From: Nannochloropsis salina CCMP1776
Taxonomy: Eukaryota > Sar > Eustigmatophyceae > Eustigmatales > Monodopsidaceae
NCBI GenBank assembly: GCA_004565275.1
Contig: SDOX01000110.1
Span: forward strand, 246 to 64,245
DNA length: 64,000 nucleotides
Direction of reading: 5' to 3'
The position numbers and the translations under genes are program-made. The notes under the pieces are model-generated. The model saw only the letters and a list, made by a program, of their open reading frames with translations. It had not been told where the DNA came from and searched no databases. Below are positions 56,108 through 64,000 of the stretch, one piece after another; positions within the stretch are counted from its first letter, which is position 1, and each line of letters opens with the position of its first letter.

Positions 56108-57308
56108 ATGGTCAAACTCAAGCGCAAAGAAAAAAGGATGACACAGGACCATCACCGGCGAGAGGCGAGGTAAAGGCAGCTTGACATCTTTCATATCCCG
56201 CATCCCCCTGTATTTTGCACTCCTAATTTCGGAAACCAGCTGTCGAAGAAAGAAGCGTCGCTCATCACAAACTCAACGACAGTCTTTACGCATGGATGGA
56301 CGGGCCTACAACCAGCTTCGGCCTGTGTTTATAGACCTGAATACCGTTAGTCATGTACGTAACGTTCCATTCCCTATACTCCCTCTTATCAAGAAAAAAG
56401 AAAGGGCTGGGGCAGACCTCCACGCGTCTTTTTATTCCTCCCTTGGCCGCAGGCCGCCTTCTTGTAGCTTCCTTCCACGCGCTCAATCGATTTTCCCTCC
56501 TTGCGTCCTCCTTTTTTTCGTCCTATATAAACAGGCCTCTGGCTCGGCATATTTGGAAATGGAGCATACCAAAGTGCTCGTCGCGGTGTACGGACCGAAA
56601 GCACGTCAAGACGTGGAATTCAGTGACGAAGGTAAACTGAGATGCGATTTCAGGTACTCTCCCTTCGCCCTCCGGGCCCGCAGGCAGACGGGGAAGGAAA
56701 AGGGAGGGAGGGAGGGAGGGAGGGAGGGAGGGGGAGGTGGGGGGGGAGGGCCCCAACGGGACGAGGAACGTGCCGCTTCCCGGACGGTCTCGCAAGCCTT
56801 GGAAGCATCGGTGCAGCTGGCAAAGCTGCCCAAAAGCGTGGTGGAAGTCTTCGTCTTAGTCTTGCAGACAGACGGAGGCGAGGTCGGAGCGGCCATCTCT
56901 TGCGCGTCCCTGGCACTGGCCGAGGCGGGTATCGAACTCTTCGGGCTGGTCGCGTCCTGTGAAGTGGTGGCTTTCATGCCCAGCGAGGGTAAAAGGGAAT
57001 GGAGGGTCCGCGTGGACCCGAGCGCGGCGGAGGAAGGCGGGGAGGAGGGCGGGCGGGAGGGCGGGAAGGAGGGAGGGGTGGTGGGGTTGGCCTTGATGCC
57101 TGTGTCGGGTGAAGTCACGCAAGTATGGCAGAAGGGTCGTCTGGACAGTCATGGGATCGAAAGGGCCTTGGAAATGGCAGCGGATGGGGCTAGGATGGTG
57201 CATGCATTGATGCGGAGGCGTCTACTGACGTACATGGAGCAGGAGGGTGGGGGGGAGGGCGGGGGGGAGGGCGAGAGGAGAGGGGGTGGGGAGGGCATGG
57301 AGAGATGA
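56108..57308 (+). CDS. MTR3: Exosome subunit MTR3 (EXOSC6), RNase PH fold
   Basis: MTR3 is one of six RNase PH-like subunits forming the ring of the RNA exosome, which degrades and trims RNA in nucleus and cytoplasm. Exons 56108-56169, 56240-56354 and 56535-57308 join in phase to 316 residues. The N-terminus is very basic (a likely nuclear signal). Then come RMDGRAYNQLRPVFID, ASGSAYLEMEHTKVLVAVYG, KLRCDF, PKSVVEVFVLVLQTDGG, AAISCASLALAEAGIEL and MPVSGEVTQVWQKG, in family order. The second intron (180 bases) is a multiple of three without stops, so it could be read through. GREGG insertions at about 112-120 and near the C-terminus come from GGGA tracts. The eukaryotic subunit is expected to be catalytically inactive. 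Confidence 0.87.
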
Positions 57309-57795
57309 CGAAGGGTGACCGGGCAAGGCGGGCACGAGACGAGAAGCACCCAGAGAGCGTGGATGGAGATGTGCATTAAAGTAAGAAAAAGTGAAAGTAA
57401 AGCCCTCGGCGCCGGGGGGGGGGGGGCAGAGTCCAACCTAGAGATATTGCCTGGTCACCAGCCTTGGGCCGTGGACTATCTGTCAAACGCCTTTTCAATT
57501 TTCAAATTTTCCGCCCTTGCTCTTTACAAGGCGGGTGTCGCATGCTTTGAGGTGGGGAGATCGTCATTCCACAGTCAACATCCCGACTGATCACTTCGAG
57601 TATAGGTTGTTGCCCGTCACAGGGGCTCCGGCGTACCGACCACCTCCGGGTGACATCCCAGTCCCAAAGACAAAGAACTCCAGGCGCTGGTTCCAGCCTT
57701 CCACTCACAGACATATACACTCCACCCGTACCCCACCACCCCCAACGCCCACACCGCGGCGGTGGCTGTGGCTTTCTCTTTTCAAATTCAAACAG
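57309..57795. other. Convergent intergenic region
   Basis: The stretch between the MTR3 stop and the minus-strand membrane gene may contain that gene's last exon, but I cannot define it. It includes a poly-G run at 57415-57426. Confidence 0.35.
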
Positions 57796-59614
57796 TTAAC
57801 GGCTGGTAACGGTCGAGGCGTGCGTTTTCCTCAGGTCCGTAGTGGGATGCACATGACTAAACGTGCGTCCGTGCTTACCGCCGGGGGTAGACCCCTGCCT
57901 CCCTTTCAGCGGTCGAGCACACATGCCTTGGCTGTTGCCAGGGGGAGGGGCGGGTGCGATGACGAAGAAGGCGGACCGGGAGGGTGGGGGAAGGTGCAGA
58001 GGGAATGCACCGCGCGTGGTAGGGGTGGGAAGGACGAAGGAGGAAGAGCGCCAGAGACTCTCGGGCCCAAGGCTGCCAAGGGCGAGGTCGGGGCAGAGGG
58101 TGGGCGTGCCCGGAGCATCCTGCTTTTCCTGGGCGGTTGAGGCGCCGGCCTTCCGTGGGAAGCGGTGAGACAAGAGATGGGTAGGAGCAGCAAGCGTTTC
58201 TTCCTCCCGAATATCCTCGGAGGCCCCATACAGAAGGTTGGGGGTATCCCGGGATGAAGTCTCCTTAACCAAGGCTACTGGTGCCATGGCGGGCTTTGCG
58301 TCGTCCTCCCAGGCGAAAGAACGCTGGCGACAAGGCGGGGGCAGCCGGCTGGAGAAGATCCCTCCCTTCTTTCCCGGTCCACACGCTCCCAAGGCTGCTT
58401 GTGCGGCGATTGCTGAGCATGCGGCGGTTGCGCTGCTAGCGAAGGCGGGGGTAGAGCGTCCTTCAGCTGCTTGGGGTTTCCCCCGCTTGAAGTTGCAGGC
58501 ACGAAGACAGCTGCCCGCCCTCCCTCCCTCCTTCCCTCGCTTCCTCCTCTCTTTCGTATTCTGCATGTTCTTCGCCGGGAATTGGTCCGTCATGAATCCC
58601 AATGACTGTCCATCCCCCCGCCTCCGCCCCGTCCTCCCTCCCCTCCTCCTCCTCCTGGTCCTTCTCCCTCCTCTCCCACTTTTCCTTGCCTGCCACGCCT
58701 TCCTCCTTCATTCCCGATCCAGACGAAAGCCGGTGCCGTGCTGCTTTTCCCTCCTCCTTCCCTTCCACGGCCTCCGCCACCTTCCCTTCCCATCCCATCA
58801 GTCCCCCATATAATCCGACACGCAAGATAGCACCAACGGCGGCCCCACTGGCGACGAGGCACAGGATTCCAATCACACAGAGCAAGACTATCCGGAGAAT
58901 AGCCACTTCCCCGCCCCTTCCTCTCCCCCGCGGTCGGAGGGAGGAGGGGGCATCCGAGGTAGGGGGGGAGGGCGGGAAGGAGGGAGGTCAAGAGAAGGCG
59001 GTCCCCGCGAGGCTAAAGACCCAGAGGGCGTCGGCAAAGAGGAGGACGGCGGATAGAGAGAGGAGGAAGGTCAACCGCTTATCGCGGGAAAGACGATTAT
59101 GGGGAGGAAGCGAGGGAGGGAGGGAGGGAGGGAGGGAAAGAGGCAGGGCTGTCGGCGCGGGATGTGGCAGGACTGGATCCACCCCTCCCTGATCCCATGC
59201 ACCTGCCCCACCCCGTCCTTTCTCCCTGTCCTCCGCACAGTCCTGGTAGTGCCCCCACCCACTCCCATGTTGTCCTGCCATGCCGTGGTCCCCCCAGGGA
59301 ACGACCACCTCCTCCTCCTCCGCCACCGTCCCTCTCCCTTCCTCCGCCTCCCTTCCCCTGCCACGCCCCGCCATGTGGTGGAGTGAAGTATTCTGATGAC
59401 TCTCAACCCGATCTTCTTCTGCGTGAGCGAGATCCTGTGGGAAGGTTCTCCGCGTTAGGGACAGCCTGGTCGTCGATCGTGGAGGGGAGGTTACGAAGGA
59501 GATGCGCTTGGGGGCTGCGCGCAGGGCCAAGGAAATCTCTTCGTCGTGCTGTTGTTCCAGCCCAGAATGGAGTTTCTCAAGGTACGCCGCCGCCAATGTC
59601 GGAAAGCATTTCAT
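57796..59614 (-). CDS. Probable multi-exon membrane protein, structure unresolved
   Basis: Three coding-like blocks lie on the minus strand. The first (59614 to about 58988) starts MKCFPTLAAAYLEKLHSGLE and ends in a hydrophobic helix (LTFLLSLSAVLLFADALWVF). The second (about 58906-58520) opens with a helix, ILRIVLLCVIGILCLV, followed by a Glu/Lys-rich region. The third (about 58500-57850) is Ala/Ser/Pro-rich with FAWEDDAKPAMAPVALVKE. I could not place the introns so that all blocks join in phase. The protein probably has at least two membrane helices. No family is recognised. Confidence 0.4.
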
Positions 59615-60272
59615 GGGCAATAAACCCACTTATGTCTACGCACCAACCGCGCAACATATACTGTACCACAGCTATGCGCACAAGGATATAGTCTCCCACC
59701 CCGCTTGAAGCCGCCGGTCCTGTACTCAGGCTTCGTAGACTCTTGTGGCAAGGTTGATCTATCAAAAAGCTCGGTTGTCAACAACGTTGACATCTTGAAG
59801 TTTTGAGGTCGAAAAACGTGGCATACTTTGCGTGATTATTGTACCCTATACTTTGCGTAAACTTCCAATTGCCACGTCAAAAACAAACAAAAACTTCACA
59901 TGTCGCATTTCGATCAGGTAGTTGATCCTGTAGAATAATTGTGTGGTGTGAGAAAGCAGATGGCACGGCTGCGTGGCAGCATGGGCCTGGGGAGCAACAA
60001 GGGATCGTTCCACCCAAACTTTGTTTTGTATGGCTATGTGGCTTTTCAAATAAAAACCACCCGGCTCATGCGTCACTGAAAGAAATAATCAAAGGCTACA
60101 AAGACGCTACGACGTAAAACGTGCCAAGACCATTCGCACTTTTCTTTCATGGCTATCCAACGCTCACGGATCTGCATTCGGTCAAGGTGGTGCTACCTCC
60201 AAACCGTTCAGCATTCCCATCGCCTTACCCTTCTACCACCCTTCATCAATCACTTGTGCACATGCCTTCAAT
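59615..60272. other. Intergenic region
   Basis: About 660 bases lie between two minus-strand genes. They are AT-richer, with no exon that I can support, and should include the 5' flank of the membrane gene and the 3' flank of NKAP. Confidence 0.4.
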
Positions 60273-62590
60273 TCAAATCTCGTCCACATTCTCCCCCTCC
60301 CCCTCTTTCTCTTTCCGCTTTTCCAATGCTTGTCGGAAATTTGCCAGTAAGGTCGCTTCCTTCTGTTTGTTCTCCTCGAGCTGAATGAGCGCTAAAGCCT
60401 TCTTCTCCAGGGCCGTATAGACCTAAGAAGTGGAGGGTGAAAAAATGTAGAGTTCCAGTGAGGTGGACAGGAATACAAGAGTGGCTTTAAGCTCAACCCA
60501 GACAGGGACAAAGGCATTGGTATAATTTACAGCCCCAATAGGGGAAAAAGAGCCATGGGCCGGAGGGAGCCGAGGACGCAACAAAACAAGGAGGGTAGTG
60601 GGCGGATGTCCCCGCGAGAGAATAAGAAGATAGAGGGACGACGCACCTGGTTCTCTTTGCGGATACGAATGGCGTTCATGCGCTTGTGCCGGTTGCCTGG
60701 GAAGGGGGAAGGGAGGGAGGAAACATGAGGAGGGGAAAGAGACAAGGGTCTCCACACTCATCCATTTCATCGTAGAATAAAGTGACTCAGTTACTCTTTC
60801 CCCTTTCGACGGCCACACTCATCCATTTCATCGTAGAATAAAGTGACTCAGTTACTTTTCCCCCTTTCGACGGCCTCGCCTGTTTTAAAAACGGCGGCTA
60901 TTGCTCCATCCCTCCCTCCTTCCCTCCCTCCCTCCCTCCCTTTCTCCCTCCCTCCCTCCCTCCCTCCTTACCACTCATCACGTAACCCAAAGACTCCAAG
61001 CGCTCGATCTCCTCCCCCTGCCATCCTACCTCCCCTCGCCGAGGGATGCGCATGTTCTTCTCTGCGTACTGGGCGATGGCCTCGCCCTCCCTCCCTCCCT
61101 CCCTCCCTCCCTCCCTCCCTCCCTCCCTCCCTCCCTCCCTCCCTCACCTCCCCCGGCATCAACGCCCCTCCGAAACTCCGGCCCTGGCCTCCCTCCCTCC
61201 CTCCCTCCATTCCATCGTCCAGCGGGCGGGGTCCCATTTCCTCATCCTCGCTGTCGTCATCCCCCCTGTCATGGCAGGCAAGAAAAGCGAATGAGAACGG
61301 GTCAGGAGCCAATGCTGAGACCTCCCCGTGCGCCATCCGCACGGCAGAGAGACCGAAGCCGAGTTCCTCAGGAGGGAGGGGGAGAGGGAGGGAAGAAGGG
61401 GGGCAGCCGGCAAACGACAAGGACACTCACCCTCCTCCCTGCACTTGGGCCTTGAAACGAGCCGCCTCGTTCCGCTCCATTTCCTCCACCTCCTGGTCCT
61501 CTCTCCCCCCCTCCCCCTCCATCCCTCCATCCCCCTCCAAAGCCTGGAGAGCAGCCGCGGGAGCGGAAAGCGGGGAGGCTGGACGGCTCGGCTTCTGTTG
61601 CTTCTGCCGGGAGTGAGTCCTGTCCTCGGCCGCGCTGTCGTCCCTGGAAGAGGAGGGGGAGGAAGAGGAGGAGGGAGAGGGACTCGAGGAGGAAGAGGAG
61701 GAGGAGGAGGTCGACGACGAAGAGGAGGAGGAGGAGGAGGAGGAAGAGGAAGAGGGAGAGGGACTCCGTGGCTTCTTTTTCCTCTTTTTTGCCCCCGCTT
61801 TTCCCTCCATCTTTTTCCCTTCCCTCCCACGCTCCTTCATCTTCAAAGCCGCCTCCTTCCCGCCCACCTTGGCCCTCCCCTCCCTCCTCGTCGGGGGGGA
61901 GGGCGAACGTGCCCAGATGTCCACCGCCGACTCTTCCCCAAGCTCTCGGCGTCGTCGCAACCGAAATTCCTCGTAGGTCTCTCCGGGCAAGGCCGTGGCC
62001 CCTCTTTCTACTCCTCCTTCCCCATTGCCTGCCTCCCATCGCGACCTCCGTCCTTCCTGGCCTTCATTCCCTTCCCGCACACCCTCCCACCTTCCCTGTC
62101 CCTGGCGTGCCCCCTGCTCTCGTTCCAATTGCCGCCGCGTGGGGGGAGAATGAGGTCGGCCGGACCGTTCATACCCTCTCCGAGGACTGCGACTCCTGCT
62201 ACGCCTTCCCCGTGCCTCCCTCCTCCCCTCTCTTCCCCTCTCCTCGCTCTCACTCCTCCTTCTCCCCCCCCTCCAACCTCCACCTCGCCCCTCGCTCTCG
62301 CTCCTCCTCCTTCCCTCCCGCCTTCGATCCCCTCGCCCTCTTTCCCCCCGCCCAAACTCGTCTTCCTCTTCCTCACGTCGGTTATTGTCATCCTCGTTTC
62401 TACCATTTTCCCCGCGCCGCTGCCATCCATTCCGGCCCCTTTCGTCCCGTTCTTCACTTTTCCTTTTTTTGTGGTGTCCGTGGTGTGTCTTCTGGATTCG
62501 TGCGGCTCCACTTCCTCCTCTTTCCGAGGACAATGATACGCTCCTTTCCTTGCGTTTCCCACGCGCCCCCGGCGAAGGAGGCGGAGACAT
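60273..62590 (-). CDS. NKAP: NKAP-family nuclear protein (SynMuv-product domain)
   Basis: NKAP homologues are nuclear RS-rich proteins linked to splicing and transcriptional repression. Minus-strand exons 62590-61431, 61265-61148, 61080-60972, 60696-60647 and 60422-60273 join in phase to 528 residues. Residues 1-386 are Arg/Ser/Glu-rich with SRSRSPRRG and a poly-Ser block (about 295-330). They also contain the TYEEFRLRRRRELG segment typical of the family. The conserved C-terminus reads SFGGALMPGE, AIAQYAEKNMRIPRRGEVG, IERLESLGYVMSG, NRHKRMNAIRIRKENQ and VYTALEKKALALIQLEE. Intron 2 is almost pure GGGA on the coding strand and ends in GAG instead of a pyrimidine-CAG. Intron 3 carries a 61-base tandem duplication. 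It is divergent from MOCS3. Confidence 0.92.
60753..60874. repeat. 61-base tandem duplication in an NKAP intron
   Basis: Two adjacent 61-base copies (60753-60813 and 60814-60874) differ at about two positions in a pyrimidine run. The near identity suggests a recent duplication. Confidence 0.95.
61085..61145. repeat. CCCT tract filling NKAP intron 2
   Basis: Plus-strand (CCCT)n; on the NKAP coding strand it is (GGGA)n and makes up nearly the whole 67-base intron (61081-61147). Confidence 0.9.
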
Positions 62591-63255
62591 GCCGAGAAAG
62601 TGACCGCCGCTGTGGTTCTACCTGTCCCGGGATGTCATACATCGTGAAATAGGGAGTATAGTTGAAGATTCGTGGACATGGTGCCGTTTGTCCCGCAGGG
62701 AATACAGCGGGGTCGGTCTTGCCTTCTCTATCGGCAAGAGCAGAGGGTCCTGCCTCCCCGACACACCAACTCTCTCGTTCAGGCACAATGTACGGGACGC
62801 CACAGTCAAACAGGGACACCCCCTCCGGTGGCGACGGGTATGTTTGTGACAAGGATGAAGGAGGAGGAGGATGGAAGGGAACGGCTTTGCATACCACAAA
62901 CACGTCTCGAGCCTCCCACCTCACGGCGGCAAGCAAGCCTTCGCATTGAAGCTCGGGGAATTCTAACCCTCAGCGCCTTTGTCAATGGCCATGAACAGAA
63001 ATCTAGGGGCTTTCCTTATAAGACACATGTGGATTTCACCACTCTCGGACTTTCCGAGGATAGTGTCGTTTTCTTCCGCTTACTTGAAGAGGTCTTGCCA
63101 ATTTATTCCACAGGGGGAGAGACGCGTTCGTCAGCTTCAGCAGGAAATCCGGGTAATTCACAGGGGGCATTACTCTACGATCTATGCCTCCCTTCTACCA
63201 CGAATAATCATACCAGACACAAAAACCAATTTATTTTGCCCGTATAACGTCGATC
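62591..63255. promoter_or_regulatory. Putative bidirectional promoter, NKAP / MOCS3
   Basis: This is the 665-base interval between divergent starts. A minus-strand open stretch (about 62780-62930, VRWEARDVFVVCKAVPF) looks mildly coding but has no clear splice partners. No core promoter motif is evident. Confidence 0.35.
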
Positions 63256-64000
63256 ATGTCGGCAATGACGGATGAGTCCACCATGGAGGACGAAGCGGCA
63301 GATGTCTTGGGGTGTGAGGTACGATTTCAGTGCCCCTGAAACTATTGGTGCACGCACCCGCCGTTTTCACGTCGTGAGGCCAACACATTTGAGCACGCCT
63401 GACAACTCCACTCAACAATTTCTTCTTTGCCGGAGCCTTCCTTTCCATTCTCTTCCCATTCCGGATGCTTTGCCTCTTTAACCTTTAACCTGCATCTTCC
63501 CCCCTATTCCAGGCCATGGGGCAACCTTCGTCCTACGAAACCCTAGTAGAAGAGAACAGACGGCTCAAAGCCCTGCTTCACCGCCAGGAGTCACAGTTGC
63601 GATTGCTCGAGCAGGAGCGACTCAAGCAGGGGCGACATGTCCCTCCTCCATCGGCCCATTTTCCTCCTTGCGCCTCCACTGCCTCCCCTCCCGTCCCCTC
63701 CCCCTCGGCTTCCTCCTCCTCCTCCTCCCCTTCCACCCCTCTTCCTCTTCCTCCCGTACACTCTCTGTCCTCGTCGGAGATCTCTAGATATTCACGCCAG
63801 CTGCTTGTCTCCCGCTTTGGGGTCACGGGTCAGAGGAACCTGCTCTCGTCCTCCGTCCTGGTCGTAGGGGCCGGTACGCTCGACCTCCCTCCCTCCCTCC
63901 CTCCCTCCCTCCCTCCCTCCCCCCCGCTCTCTCCCCGCCCCTTCCTCCTTCCCGTTGTGTTCCCCCGCCCTCCTTCCCTCCCTCCTTCCCTTCCTCCTCC
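63256..64000 (+). CDS. MOCS3: MOCS3/UBA4-like adenylyltransferase-sulfurtransferase, 5' part
   Basis: MOCS3/UBA4 is an E1-like enzyme that adenylates and sulfurates MOCS2A and URM1, serving molybdopterin synthesis and tRNA thiolation. Exon 1 is 63256-63318 and exon 2 is 63513-63873, joined in phase. The window ends in the next intron (CCCT tract 63886-63920). The N-terminus has the family's short coiled coil (LVEENRRLKALLHRQESQLR), then a Pro/Ser linker, then ISRYSRQLLVSRFGVTGQRN and VLVVGAG. The last is the first strand and glycine start of the nucleotide-binding ThiF fold. The catalytic Cys and rhodanese domain lie outside the window. Confidence 0.85.
63886..63920. repeat. CCCT tract in a MOCS3 intron
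   Basis: (CCCT)n of about 35 bases lies shortly after the exon 2 donor. The acceptor is beyond the window end. Confidence 0.85.

Noticed and set aside
57517-58140. A plus-strand protein of about 200 residues downstream of MTR3
   Set aside because: It is antisense to the better-supported minus-strand membrane gene blocks and reads as Arg/Pro/Gly low complexity.

Overview
The window reads as nuclear DNA of a stramenopile alga, most likely a eustigmatophyte of the Nannochloropsis/Microchloropsis type. The reasons are genes rich in short GT-AG introns, G/C-ending codons, plastid pre-sequences of the heterokont kind (a signal peptide followed by an A-F cleavage motif) on two genes, and introns full of CCCT tracts (before 3' splice sites) and GGGA tracts (after 5' splice sites). 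The genus is inference; no rRNA or organelle marker is present.

Layout. 0-5.6 kb: the 3' part of an unknown + gene, a four-helix membrane protein on -, then a gene-poor AT-richer stretch. 5.6-12.6 kb: an 18-exon plasma-membrane-type Ca2+ ATPase. 13.6-30.4 kb: a giant PIKK-family gene whose kinase and FATC regions identify it as DNA-PKcs. 31-33 kb: a divergent pair of secretory-pathway genes, SFT2 (-) and the oligosaccharyltransferase subunit TMEM258/OST5 (+). 33.5-34.1 kb: a 3'-truncated SAC3/LENG8-like gene. 35.3-37.0 kb: a NYN-domain ribonuclease. 38-39.2 kb: a PPR-like gene interrupted by a 100-N scaffold gap. 41-44.1 kb: a plastid-targeted Ala/Lys-rich coiled-coil protein. 44.5-48.2 kb: three gene fragments (THI5/NMT1-like, FolD-like, chorismate synthase). 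50.1-53.9 kb: a CAMK/AMPK-like kinase. 56.1-57.3 kb: exosome subunit MTR3. 57.8-59.6 kb: a poorly resolved membrane protein. 60.3-62.6 kb: an NKAP homologue. 63.3 kb to the end: the start of MOCS3/UBA4.

The genes are mixed housekeeping functions (calcium export, DNA repair, RNA processing and decay, protein glycosylation, vesicle traffic, shikimate and folate pathways). There is no operon-like logic. For most multi-exon genes, exon boundaries were assigned by eye from GT-AG sites, and the reading phase was checked across each join.

Two features stand out. The first is a complete-looking DNA-PKcs gene in an alga. The second is that four genes (SAC3-like, THI5-like, FolD-like, AroC) each stop inside or beside an intron made of GGGA repeats. 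This suggests either real repeat-mediated rearrangement or repeat-driven assembly joins. I saw no transposase, integrase or reverse-transcriptase coding, no CRISPR array, and no tRNA or rRNA gene.
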